Shown here piece by piece: positions 16,457 to 25,263 of a stretch of DNA of 64,000 nucleotides. A model generated the notes under the pieces. That model saw only the letters and a program-made list of their open reading frames with translations, made no database searches and was not told where the DNA came from. The stretch is taken from assembly GCA_016712715.1 (NCBI GenBank), contig JADJQM010000001.1, positions 1,383,001 to 1,447,000 of the forward strand, given 5' to 3'. How positions within the stretch are numbered: the stretch's first letter is position 1; every line of letters starts with the position of its first letter. Source of the DNA: Rhodospirillaceae bacterium (GTDB taxonomy: Bacteria > Pseudomonadota > Alphaproteobacteria > Dongiales > Dongiaceae). Position numbers and translations under genes: made by a program.

Positions 16457-17026
16457 TCAGATATCGCTCTCATCCAGCTTTTTCTTGATCAGTTTCAAAT
16501 TCTCCCGCGCCGGCAGATTGAGCGGATAGAGCGACAGCACGCGCTCGAACGCATCGCGCGCCGCTTCGATCCGCTCCAGCGCCATGTTGACCACGCCGAG
16601 GCCCGAGATGGCCCCGAAATGGCGCGGCTCCAATTCCAGCACATGGTCGATGTCGGCCAGCGACTTCAGGTAATCGCCGCTGAGAAAATACATGGTCGCC
16701 CGCCGATTCCAGCCCTCGGCGAAATTGGGCTGCGCCTTGATGACGGCGCTGAAGCTTGCCTCGGCGGCGGCGAAATCTTTCCGCTCCATCGCCTCTTCGC
16801 CTGCCTGCATCAACTGGTCGATGTCGGGGGCGCCAGACTCGCCCCAGATCTGCCAGATCATGAATTCGGTGAGGCGCGCAATGTCGGCATTGTCGGTCTC
16901 GCGCAGCCGTTCGAACAAAGCCGGCAGGCGGGGATCGCGTTGATCAGCCAAAGCCACGGGACCACCGGCCAGCAGCAGAAGGCCGAGGCTCACCAGCGGA
17001 GCAAGGCGGATCAACCAAGTCGTCAT
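16457..17026 (-). CDS. Exported tetratricopeptide-repeat protein
   Basis: 189 residues with a signal peptide (MTTWLIRLAPLVSLGLLLLAGGPVALA) and three TPR-like units from about residue 75: EEAMERKDFAAAEASFSAVIKAQPNFAEGW, RATMYFLSGDYLKSLADIDHVLELEPRHFGA, LGVVNMALERIEAARDAFERVLSLYPLN. It is probably a periplasmic scaffold. Its stop lies 10 nt upstream of the HExxH protein's likely start on the same strand, so the two form a unit and may work together. Confidence 0.82.
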   Translation of the reverse strand: MTTWLIRLAPLVSLGLLLLAGGPVALADQRDPRLPALFERLRETDNADIARLTEFMIWQIWGESGAPDIDQLMQAGEEAMERKDFAAAEASFSAVIKAQPNFAEGWNRRATMYFLSGDYLKSLADIDHVLELEPRHFGAISGLGVVNMALERIEAARDAFERVLSLYPLNLPARENLKLIKKKLDESDI

Positions 17027-17211
17027 GCGGCTTTAGTGTAGCACCCGGAAAACCCGCGAGCGACCCGCGATTTCCAGCACAACGCCTTCACATCAGGCGA
17101 AAAATCGCCACAATTGCAATCTGCACTACCACCATCTGTTGAACCGCATTCATCGCCGCAACCGGTGGCCACCCAAAGTTGCTCCAGCCCCGCTGGCATC
17201 GGGTGGCCGCA

Positions 17212-18399
17212 CTAGCCAGCCACGCTTTCGCGACGCTGCAGGAATTGGGGATGCCGCAGGATGAGAAGCTCCCATGGCAAGGTGACGCTGTCTTCGATCC
17301 AGCCTCGCTGGTATTTGGTGCCAAGTCGAATGACATGAAGATCGTTTACGTGGATGCGGTAGTGGCACTCAAGGCCCCTTGCCGTGAGCGCAAAACTGAT
17401 CGTCGCCTCCAGGAAATGCTGCTCTGGTGTCGGTGAAATGTCCATGTCGTAAAAATGGCGTTGCTCCGACGGATCCCACAAATATCCAGAAATGCCGTCG
17501 GTCAGGCTGAGCTTCATGGTATTGGCGTGTCGCATGAGATCCGCCACGATGACGAGATTGATTCCCTCAAACCATATGCTTCTCTGCCCTGAATCCCGAT
17601 CGGTCGATGCAAGAAAACCGGATTCGGTACGAGCGATTGACGCAACCCTGTTGAAAATCAGTGCCAAAACGGATTGCCCACTTGGAGCGTTCGGCGTGAA
17701 CCAGCTTTGCACCTTGATCCAGCCGGTCTCGGCGGCAGGACCCATCTCATTGAATGGGCCAACCGGCGCGGTGTCGAGCCTGAGCGCCTGTAAGGAGGTG
17801 CGCGCAGGCACCGCATCGCCGGCGCACCATTTATCGGACAGCACGCCCGTATAGGAGCCGAAACACGCTGTTCGTGTGACAGGGTCAACACTGAAGGTCA
17901 CGCTTATGCGCTCTGTCTCCTCGCGGCTGGACCAATAGCTCCCTATGTCCTTGTTCCGAAGATTGAATGGCAGAGTTGCACGCAACGCCGCCGACGCCCG
18001 GACATGGATCGCGCCTTCGATAGCCTCGACCTCCAGCTTCCAATCCGACAAGGGCTGCGACACCGCATCGCGGTCGACCGAGCTGGCCAGGGCGCCATCC
18101 TGATGCCCAAGCGACATCACAATTGCCTCCTTTGGGCTGAGCCAGCACGCGCGCCGTATGACAGTCGCAAAGACATCTGGAAAGCTCAGCGCCGGCCCAA
18201 CGGCCTCGCTCACCAAGAACCCAGAATCTGAGTCGCGCCTGCTCTTGCAGGCAACGACACGTAGCGGTCCCAGGCGCGATATTTGCACCTGATCGCATTC
18301 CTGCGCCGCGAACACGCCACCATTGTCGCTGGCAAAAATCATCCGCCCGGAAGCGATGACGTTACCATCAAGGTCGACACGAGCGTCTCGCAAATGCAT
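17212..18399 (-). CDS. Unrecognised 395-residue protein
   Basis: The ATG at 18399 has AAAGGA about 7 nt upstream. The protein shows no signal peptide, no membrane segment and no motif I recognise. Its composition is beta-rich, with repeated short strands separated by polar turns (GRMIFASDNGGVFAAQECDQVQISRLG, SVTFSVDPVTRTACFGSYTGVL, FEGINLVIVADLMRHANTMKLSLTDG) and several cysteines. The pattern suggests a beta-sandwich or beta-propeller-like fold. The 17027-17211 gap downstream of the TPR gene promoter side and the gap to glcF show nothing notable. It may be lineage-specific. Confidence 0.65.
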   Translation of the reverse strand: MHLRDARVDLDGNVIASGRMIFASDNGGVFAAQECDQVQISRLGPLRVVACKSRRDSDSGFLVSEAVGPALSFPDVFATVIRRACWLSPKEAIVMSLGHQDGALASSVDRDAVSQPLSDWKLEVEAIEGAIHVRASAALRATLPFNLRNKDIGSYWSSREETERISVTFSVDPVTRTACFGSYTGVLSDKWCAGDAVPARTSLQALRLDTAPVGPFNEMGPAAETGWIKVQSWFTPNAPSGQSVLALIFNRVASIARTESGFLASTDRDSGQRSIWFEGINLVIVADLMRHANTMKLSLTDGISGYLWDPSEQRHFYDMDISPTPEQHFLEATISFALTARGLECHYRIHVNDLHVIRLGTKYQRGWIEDSVTLPWELLILRHPQFLQRRESVAG

Positions 18400-18454
18400 G
18401 CTGATTCCTTTGAAGACCCATTCCGGGGGACACTAGGCTTGGCGTATCAAAACC

Positions 18455-19768
18455 CTACCGCTTGGTCGTCAAGTCAGAACCCAACCCCGCCGGCATCGGC
18501 CCACCGCTCGCCCAGTCGAGCAGTTCGACCGTGTGCACGATGGGTTGTTCAAGTCCGCTCTGCAGTTGCTGCAGACAGCCGATATTGCCGGCCGAGACGA
18601 TGGCGGCGCCGGTCCTGGCGATGTTGGCGAGCTTGCGCGTGCGCAGCTCGTTCGCGAAGTCCGGCTGCAGCAGATTATAGGTGCCGGCCGACCCGCAGCA
18701 GAGATGCGCCTCCGGCACTTCGACTACCTCGAAGCCCGCCGCGCGCAGCAGGTCCTTCGGCGCTTCGCGCACCCGCTGGCCATGCTGCAACGAGCAGGCC
18801 GCGTGATAGGCGACCTTGAGGCCCATCCCGAATTCCGGCGCAGCGATAGCGCCGAGCTTCACCAGATACTCGCTGATGTCGAGGGTGATCCCCGCCACCG
18901 CCTCTGCCGTCTTTACATCCGGATCGTGGCGGAAGAGATGGCCGTAATCCTTGATCGAGGTGCCGCAGCCCGATGTGGTGACGAGGATCGCATCCAGCCC
19001 CTCCCCCGCCATCTCGCGCGCCCAGGCCCGCATCGTCTTGCGTGCCGTTGCGAGTGCGTCATGCTCGCGGCCCATATGCTGCGTGAGCGCTCCACAACAC
19101 CCCGCCCCTTCCGCCACCACCACCTCGATGCCGAGGCGGTTGAGGAGCCGGATCGCCGCCGCATTGATGCCGGGCTTCATCACCGGCTGCGCGCAGCCGG
19201 CGAGCAGCGCCACACGACCGCGCCGGGGTCCCACGGGTTTGAAGACACCCGGCTGGTCGGTCACGGAAGGCGATGGCAGCGATGTCGGCAGCGCATCGAA
19301 CAGCGCGCGCAGGCGGCCATGGAACAGTCTTGGAATCTGCAATGCGCGCGCGATCCCGCCCAGCGCAAGTGCCGTCCGAAACAAGGTCGGGCGCGGCAGG
19401 ATGGTGGCCAGCACCTGGCGCAGCACGCGGTCGAACAAGGGCCGCCGATACTGCGCCTCGATCCGCACCCGCGCATGATCGACGAGATGCATGTAATCGA
19501 CGCCCGAGGGACAGGTCGTCATGCAGGAGAGGCAGGTGAGGCAGCGATCGACATGCTTCGCCACGATCGCATCCGCCTCTTCGTCATGCTCCAGCATGTT
19601 CTTGATGAGGTAGATGCGCCCGCGTGGGGAATCGTTCTCGTCGCCGGCGATGACATAGGTGGGACAGGTCGCCGTGCAGAAGCCGCAATGGACACAGGTG
19701 CGCAGGATCCTGTCGGCGGCGGCAAGGTCCGGATCGGCAAGCTGGGCTGGCGAGAAGCTGGTCTGCAT
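18455..19768 (-). CDS. glcF: Glycolate oxidase iron-sulfur subunit
   Basis: 437 residues from the ATG at 19768, one base after the glcE stop codon. Two ferredoxin-type [4Fe-4S] motifs open the protein, CVHCGFCTATCPTY and CLTCLSCMTTCPSGVDY, followed by two CCG-type domains (LLAGCAQPV, GAGCCGALTQH, HAACSLQHGQR, HLCCGSAGTYN). GlcF takes electrons from GlcDE, which oxidise glycolate to glyoxylate, and passes them to the membrane quinone pool. It is the last gene of a glcDEF operon. Confidence 0.95.
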   Translation of the reverse strand: MQTSFSPAQLADPDLAAADRILRTCVHCGFCTATCPTYVIAGDENDSPRGRIYLIKNMLEHDEEADAIVAKHVDRCLTCLSCMTTCPSGVDYMHLVDHARVRIEAQYRRPLFDRVLRQVLATILPRPTLFRTALALGGIARALQIPRLFHGRLRALFDALPTSLPSPSVTDQPGVFKPVGPRRGRVALLAGCAQPVMKPGINAAAIRLLNRLGIEVVVAEGAGCCGALTQHMGREHDALATARKTMRAWAREMAGEGLDAILVTTSGCGTSIKDYGHLFRHDPDVKTAEAVAGITLDISEYLVKLGAIAAPEFGMGLKVAYHAACSLQHGQRVREAPKDLLRAAGFEVVEVPEAHLCCGSAGTYNLLQPDFANELRTRKLANIARTGAAIVSAGNIGCLQQLQSGLEQPIVHTVELLDWASGGPMPAGLGSDLTTKR

Positions 19769-19769
19769 G

Positions 19770-20930
19770 TCAGAGATCCGGGTGCAGGCGGCCGCGGTTG
19801 AAAAGGCGCAAGGGGTCGAAGGCGGCACGCACCTTCTGCAGCAATGCGACCGGCACGTCGGGGCTGAACACCTGGTCGCTCTGCCGCCAATCGGCCGGCG
19901 CCTTCACCAGGGTCGCGTGGCCACCCTGGCCGAGCAGGCTGTGAACGGCGCGCACAGCTTGGTCGAAAGCTGTGAGCCCATGGCTGAGCCAGATCCGCCC
20001 GCCACCCCAGTCAACGAGGTAGCGAAAGCCCGGGAGATGATCTGCTAACTTGCAAATATCCCCCGAAAACGCGACAGGAGGGGCCGATAACAGCCACGTA
20101 ATTTCACCGTTTTGGACCTTGAGCGGGGCCAGATCGCGGATCTCGCGCCACAGCTCGCGCGACGGCGCTTCCGCCAGAACCCGCACATCCCTCAGCAATT
20201 GGTCCTTCAGGACCTGCAGCCGATAGGCAACCGACGGCCCCGACCCTTCCAGCCGAAAGATCAGTTGCCTGTCCGGCAGATAGGCTGCACCCGAGGGGTC
20301 CGCGGTGCTGCCAAGTGCCTGTGTCATATAGGCATTTGCCGCATCCGGCGAGATGTCATCCAGCACCGCCGAGCAGCTCGTTTCCGGCGCCGGCACCACC
20401 TTGACGGTGATTTCGGTCATCGCAATCAGCGTCCCGAACGAGCCGGCGATGAGCTTGGGGAGGTCATAGCCGGTCACGTTTTTGACCACCTTGCCACCCG
20501 CTTTCACCACCTCGCCTCGTCCGTTAACCCCCGAGAATCCCAGAAAAAAATCACGGGCAGCGCCAACAAACGGCCGCCTTGACCCGGAGAGATTCGTGGC
20601 CAGCACCCCGCCGATTGTCGCCTGGTTTCCACCATGGCCGAACAGGGGACCGAGATCCGGCGGCTCGAACGCCAGATGCTGCCCCTCCGCCGCAAGTGCT
20701 TGTTCTATTTCAGCTAACGGCGTTCCGGCCCCGGCGGTCAGGACCAGTTCGGCTGGGGCATAATCGACAATGCCGCTGAAACCCCGCAGCGTGACCTGCC
20801 GCGCGAAGCTGACCGAGCGCCCCCAATCCCGCTTGGTGCCATGGCCGTAGAGGCCGAGAGGCGCCCCATCGGCGGCGGAAGCCCCAATGATATCAACCAG
20901 TTCCTGCTGGGTAGCCGGCGCGAGATCCAT
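19770..20930 (-). CDS. glcE: Glycolate oxidase FAD-binding subunit
   Basis: 386 residues with the FAD_binding_4 (VAO-type) fold: TAGAGTPLAEIEQAL, PPDLGPLFGHGGNQATIGGVLATNLSGSRR and KNVTGYDLPKLIAGSFGTLIAMTEIT. GlcE is the second flavin-type subunit of glycolate oxidase. Its start overlaps the glcD stop (ATGA at 20930) and its stop is one base from glcF, showing translational coupling. Confidence 0.94.
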   Translation of the reverse strand: MDLAPATQQELVDIIGASAADGAPLGLYGHGTKRDWGRSVSFARQVTLRGFSGIVDYAPAELVLTAGAGTPLAEIEQALAAEGQHLAFEPPDLGPLFGHGGNQATIGGVLATNLSGSRRPFVGAARDFFLGFSGVNGRGEVVKAGGKVVKNVTGYDLPKLIAGSFGTLIAMTEITVKVVPAPETSCSAVLDDISPDAANAYMTQALGSTADPSGAAYLPDRQLIFRLEGSGPSVAYRLQVLKDQLLRDVRVLAEAPSRELWREIRDLAPLKVQNGEITWLLSAPPVAFSGDICKLADHLPGFRYLVDWGGGRIWLSHGLTAFDQAVRAVHSLLGQGGHATLVKAPADWRQSDQVFSPDVPVALLQKVRAAFDPLRLFNRGRLHPDL

Positions 20931-22417
20931 CAGAACCGCGGCAGCTCGGGATGCGGCAATTGCCCGCCGCGCACATGCATCGCCCCCATCTCGGCACAGC
21001 GCTGCAGGGTCGGAAAGACCTTGCCCGGATTGAGCAGATTGCCGTCGTCAAACGCGCATTTCACCCGCATCTGCTGGGCAAGATCCACCTCGTTGAACAT
21101 GGTCGGCATCAGGTCGCGCTTCTCGACACCGACCCCATGTTCACCGGTCAGCACACCGCCTACTTCGACACAAAGTCTCAGGATATCAGCACCAAAGGCC
21201 TCGGCTGCCTCAAGCTCGCCGGGTTTGTTGGCATCGTAGAGAATGAGCGGATGAAGGTTGCCGTCGCCCGCATGAAACACATTGGCGACGCGCAGATTGT
21301 GGAACGCCGAAAGCTGCGTCATGCGCTGGAGCACCTCCGGCAGGCGGCTCCTGGGGATGGTGCCGTCCATGCAGTAGTAGTCGGGTGAGATGCGGCCGAT
21401 GGCCGGGAACGCCGCCTTGCGCCCGGCCCAGATCAGCAGCCGCTCGGCCTCGCTCTCACTGATCCGCAAGCCCTTGCCGCCATGGGAAATTGCGATGGCG
21501 CTGACGCGCGCAATGAGATCATCGACCTCGACCTGCGGCCCATCCAGTTCGACGATTAGCAACGCCTCGGCATCCAGCGGATAGCCCGCATGGACAAAAT
21601 CCTCGGCGGCATGGATGGCTGGCCGGTCCATCATTTCCATGCCGGCCGGGATAATGCCGGCGCCGATGATGGCGGCCACCGCCGCCCCCGCCGATTCACT
21701 GGTGGCAAAGCCCGCCAGCAGGGCGCGCGCCTTTTCCGGGCGACGCAAGAGACGCACGGTCACCTCGGTGATGACGCCGAGCAACCCTTCCGAGCCCGTG
21801 AAAATCCCCATCAAATCATAGAGTCCACTGTCGAGATGCTTGCCCCCAAGTCGAATGATCTCGCCATCCATCAGCACGATCTCGAGACCCAGCAGGTTGT
21901 TGGTGGTGAGGCCGTATTTCAGGCAATGCACACCGCCGGAATTCTCGGCGACATTGCCGCCGATCGAACAGGCGATCTGGCTTGAAGGGTCGGGCGCATA
22001 ATAGAAACCATCCCCCGCCACGGCGTGGCTGATGGCAAGGTTGGTAACACCCGGCTGCACCACGGCGCAGCGGTTGGGTAGATCGATGTCGAGAATGCGG
22101 TTGAGCTTGCCGAGGCCGAGCAGCAAGCCATCCGCCAAGGGCAACGCACCGCCCGAAAGCGAGGTGCCGGCACCGCGCGGCACCACCTTGATGCCGAAGC
22201 GATGGGCGATTCTGAGCGCCGCCGACACCTCCGCCGTCGAGCGCGGCAGGGCGACCGCCAGGGGGATCTGCCGATAGGCGGTGAGGCCGTCGCTCTCATA
22301 GGGGCGCATGGCGCGCGGGTCGGACATGACATTGTCCGTGCCCAGCGCCGCGCGCAGGGCGGCGACGAATTCCGGGGCAGCTTTGAGCGCTGCTGAATCG
22401 GGCGGCGGCATCAGCAT
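20930..22417 (-). CDS. glcD: Glycolate oxidase catalytic subunit
   Basis: 495 residues with FAD_binding_4 (PRGAGTSLSGGALPL, SIGGNVAENSGGVHCLKYGLT, GSEGLLGVITEVTVRLL) and the FAD-linked oxidase C-terminal domain (NVFHAGDGNLHPLI, GEHGVGVEKR). It catalyses glycolate to glyoxylate at the membrane face. I place the start at the ATG at 22417 (another is 22411); the frame runs further upstream, but that segment crosses the rpmJ terminator. It leads glcDEF. Glycolate could come from phosphoglycolate salvage. Confidence 0.93.
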   Translation of the reverse strand: MLMPPPDSAALKAAPEFVAALRAALGTDNVMSDPRAMRPYESDGLTAYRQIPLAVALPRSTAEVSAALRIAHRFGIKVVPRGAGTSLSGGALPLADGLLLGLGKLNRILDIDLPNRCAVVQPGVTNLAISHAVAGDGFYYAPDPSSQIACSIGGNVAENSGGVHCLKYGLTTNNLLGLEIVLMDGEIIRLGGKHLDSGLYDLMGIFTGSEGLLGVITEVTVRLLRRPEKARALLAGFATSESAGAAVAAIIGAGIIPAGMEMMDRPAIHAAEDFVHAGYPLDAEALLIVELDGPQVEVDDLIARVSAIAISHGGKGLRISESEAERLLIWAGRKAAFPAIGRISPDYYCMDGTIPRSRLPEVLQRMTQLSAFHNLRVANVFHAGDGNLHPLILYDANKPGELEAAEAFGADILRLCVEVGGVLTGEHGVGVEKRDLMPTMFNEVDLAQQMRVKCAFDDGNLLNPGKVFPTLQRCAEMGAMHVRGGQLPHPELPRF

Positions 22418-22434
22418 GCCGGAATCTATAGCGC

Positions 22435-22471
22435 AAAAAGAAACCGCGCGGGGAAGTCCCCGCGCGGTTTC
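22435..22471 (-). terminator. Rho-independent terminator of rpmJ
   Basis: A perfect 15-bp stem, GAAACCGCGCGGGGA (22440-22454) against TCCCCGCGCGGTTTC (22457-22471), with a 2-nt centre. On the minus strand it is followed by a T-run. It separates rpmJ from the glc operon, which starts about 20 nt further on. Confidence 0.93.
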
Positions 22472-22558
22472 CAAATCAGATAGTCGGATCCAGCTCGATC
22501 AACGCGCCGGACCGGACGAATGTCTAGCCAGCGTAGCCCAATCCCAGAGTGATGCTAA

Positions 22559-22684
22559 TCAACCCTGGCGCGCCTTGAAGCGCGGATTGGTCTTGTTGAT
22601 CACGTAGACCCGGCCCTTGCGACGGACAATACGGCAATCCTTGTGCCGTGCCTTGGCCGACTTCAGCGAGTTAACAACCTTCAT
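22559..22684 (-). CDS. rpmJ: 50S ribosomal protein L36
   Basis: 41 residues, MKVVNSLKSAKARHKDCRIV then RRKGRVYVINKTNPRFKARQG, the longer L36 form usual in alphaproteobacteria, which keeps only one Cys and lacks the CxxC/CxxxxH zinc ligands of the short form. It is too short for ordinary ORF cut-offs. It stands alone with its own terminator. Confidence 0.97.
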   Translation of the reverse strand: MKVVNSLKSAKARHKDCRIVRRKGRVYVINKTNPRFKARQG

Positions 22685-22807
22685 GGTCCGGTTCCTTGAG
22701 AATACAACGAGTCTTGAAATGGTGGCGCAACATAGTGACCAGGGCGGAGCCTGTCAACCACTGCCAAGCGCCCGCCAAGCCCTTGGATTACATCGCTTAA
22801 AACAGCG

Positions 22808-23761
22808 TTACCAGTTCGACATCAGCTTGGTGCCGCCCAGTTTGATGGCGTAATAGCGCATGACCTTGAGGTCGCCGGCATCCATGGCCGCCACCCGGCG
22901 AGTCCACAGCTGCACTTCCTTCACCACTTCCTCGGGCAAGGCCTTGGCATGGGCCGCCTTTTCGCCACCCGCCTGGGTGAACTCCAGCCAGCCATCCATG
23001 ACCATCTTGCGGTAGCGCGCGGTGATATCCTCGTTGACCCGGAGGTCGAAATTGAGCTCGCGGAACCATTTCACATATTCGGCCCCGGACGCGAAGAAGG
23101 TCTTGTCGGTCGGCGCCAGGCCCAGCCCCTGCAGGCGCTGGTCATTGATGTCGAGGGCATCGTTGCGGACAAAGTCGGTAATCGAGATCTGGCCGCGGGG
23201 CTTCAGCGCCCATTCGAAGGATTTCAGGATTTTCGGCTTGTCTTCACCAAGATAAAGGGATTCCGAGGACAGAACGCAGTCGACCGAGCCCTGTTTGGGC
23301 TCGAATCCTTCGGGCGAGTAGCGGACGATATCGGCCTTTTTCTCCTGCCCGGCCTTGATCGACAGTTCCTTGCCAGCCTTGGCGAGGTCAGCGGTCGGCT
23401 CCAACCCACTGACCCAGATGCCGAATTCGTTGACCAGGGCGCGCGTTCCCCCGCCCAAACCGGCGCCGAACTCCATCACGGTCAAGGATGGGTTGAGGCC
23501 AAAGGGCTTGGCAAGTCCCAGCACATGCTCTTCACCGCCCGGCTTGTAAAAGCCGGCGCCCCACACCTGTTCCTGGATCCGGATTGCTTCCGTTTCCCAG
23601 GGCAAGAGCGGTGGGATGGTGATCTGGGGTAGCCCGACCTCAACCTTGCCTGATCCGCCCCCGGTCGGGATGGCAAGTTGAGGCAGCTGAACCTCTTCGC
23701 CCTCCCACCAAGCCCGTAAGCGCAGCCGCAAGGGTACCTTCACGCCGCCTCCGGATTTCAT
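22808..23761 (-). CDS. Class I SAM-dependent methyltransferase
   Basis: 317 residues from the ATG at 23761 (GGGG just upstream; ATGs at 23779 and 23800 also possible). The SAM-binding motif I is VMEFGAGLGGGTRALV, with an acidic residue after the second strand (SGLEPTADL) and a motif IV-like stretch SVDCVLSSESLYLG. The C-terminal part (ALDINDQRLQGLGL and beyond) resembles a cap domain seen in phosphoethanolamine- or small-molecule methyltransferases. It stands alone and the substrate is unknown. Confidence 0.85.
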   Translation of the reverse strand: MKSGGGVKVPLRLRLRAWWEGEEVQLPQLAIPTGGGSGKVEVGLPQITIPPLLPWETEAIRIQEQVWGAGFYKPGGEEHVLGLAKPFGLNPSLTVMEFGAGLGGGTRALVNEFGIWVSGLEPTADLAKAGKELSIKAGQEKKADIVRYSPEGFEPKQGSVDCVLSSESLYLGEDKPKILKSFEWALKPRGQISITDFVRNDALDINDQRLQGLGLAPTDKTFFASGAEYVKWFRELNFDLRVNEDITARYRKMVMDGWLEFTQAGGEKAAHAKALPEEVVKEVQLWTRRVAAMDAGDLKVMRYYAIKLGGTKLMSNW

Positions 23762-23856
23762 TATCCCCGTCAGCCCCATTGCCGATTCATGGCAAATCAA
23801 TTAGTTAACTCTACCGTCTGCATTCCCAAACCGCAAGTTGAGGTCAATCGGCCGTC

Positions 23857-25263
23857 ATGACGTCGTTTCGCGGCCCGGCGATTGGCAAGGGAGCCGGCCC
23901 AGCCCAGGCTGTGCCCGCCGCCCACCATCCCCTCTCCTACCATCTGGTCCGGACCATCGCCCTGGCATTGCCGGTCATGGCGGCCCGCGCCGGCCTCGTC
24001 ATCATGTTCACGGTCAATGCCATCTTCTGCGGCTGGCAGGGGACAGGTGCCCTCGCCGACCTCGGCGCCGCCGCCATCCCCCAGGTGACCTTGATGGTGG
24101 TCGGGGTGGGGTTGCTGATCGGCACCATCATCCTCACCGCCCAGGCCGCTGGTTCCGGCAATTTCCTGGAATGCGGCAAAGCCCTGCGCGGTGGCCTCAC
24201 CATCGCCTGTGCGATCGGCGTTACCTTCTCGCTCATTCTGCTGCCGGCCGAGGATCTGCTGCGCCTCTTCAATCAGCCGGAAGAGACCTTTGCCGGCGGT
24301 GGCCTGGCCCTCAACATCCTGGGCTATTCTCTGCCGGGCATCCTGATGTTCAGCGCCTGCTCGTTCTTCCTGGAAGGCATCAACCGGCCGGTACCCGGCA
24401 TGCTTATCGCGCTCGGCGGCAATGTCATCAATCTCGCCCTCAACTGGGTCTTCGTGCTTGGCCATCTGGGCGCGCCCGAGATGGGTGCAGCCGGCTCGGC
24501 GCTTGCCACCACCATCACCCGCTGGTGCATGCTGGCCGCGATCGGCGGCTACATCCTCACCATGCGCGACCGCGCGAAATACGGCGCCCTGCCCTGGTTC
24601 AGCCTGGACCTTGCGATCCTGCGGCGATTGTTGATGCTCGGCCTGCCGCTCGCCTTTGCCATCGGCACGGAAACGGCCTGTTTCAACATGATGATCTATA
24701 TGGCGGGCTGGCTCGGCAGCACCGAGCTTGCCACCATGTATGCCACGATCAATTTCACCAGCTTCGTCTATATGCTGACCCTGGGGCTTTCGACCGCAGC
24801 TTCGGTCCGCGTCGGCAATGCCATTGGCCGCGGCAGCGCCGGTGACCTGCGCCGCGCCGGCTGGACCGCCGTCGGCCTGGAATTCGGCGTCATGTGCCTG
24901 GTCGCCGGCATCACGGCAGTGCTGGCCCCCATCATTGCCGGTGCCTACAGCCAGGACCCGCTGGTGCTGCCCTTGCTCACCGCGGCGCTCTCGCTTACGA
25001 CATTGCTGTTCATTGTCGATGGCCTGCAGGGCGTGTTGATGGGCGCCTTGCGCGGTGCCGCGGATACGTTGATCCCCACCATCGTCTATATCGTGAGTTT
25101 TGCCTTGGTGGGATTGCCGATGGGTTATGTGCTTGGATTTCAACAAGAGGGCGGCGTCCCCGCCCTGATCTGGTCGCTGATCGCCGCTCTGGTCGTCGCC
25201 TCGATCGGCCTCGGCTGGCGCTTCCACCGGCTGAGCCAATGGCCGGAGGGTTTGTGGCGATGA
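23857..25263 (+). CDS. MATE-family efflux transporter
   Basis: 468 residues with twelve predicted hydrophobic segments in two related halves. The first half includes IAALPVM-like TM1 (IALALPVMAARAGLVIMFTVNAIFCG), the loop ...GAAAIPQVTLMVVGVGLLIGTIILTAQAAGSG, and the second half LMLGLPLAFAIGTETACFNMMIYMAGWLGS and LGLSTAASVRVGNAIGRGS, the typical R-x-G-N-x-x-G signature. It exchanges cations for a drug or metabolite at the inner membrane. Its stop overlaps the next gene start (ATGA), so it is coupled to the D-arginine dehydrogenase-like gene, hinting at export of a related amine or guanidine compound. Confidence 0.93.
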   Translation: MTSFRGPAIGKGAGPAQAVPAAHHPLSYHLVRTIALALPVMAARAGLVIMFTVNAIFCGWQGTGALADLGAAAIPQVTLMVVGVGLLIGTIILTAQAAGSGNFLECGKALRGGLTIACAIGVTFSLILLPAEDLLRLFNQPEETFAGGGLALNILGYSLPGILMFSACSFFLEGINRPVPGMLIALGGNVINLALNWVFVLGHLGAPEMGAAGSALATTITRWCMLAAIGGYILTMRDRAKYGALPWFSLDLAILRRLLMLGLPLAFAIGTETACFNMMIYMAGWLGSTELATMYATINFTSFVYMLTLGLSTAASVRVGNAIGRGSAGDLRRAGWTAVGLEFGVMCLVAGITAVLAPIIAGAYSQDPLVLPLLTAALSLTTLLFIVDGLQGVLMGALRGAADTLIPTIVYIVSFALVGLPMGYVLGFQQEGGVPALIWSLIAALVVASIGLGWRFHRLSQWPEGLWR

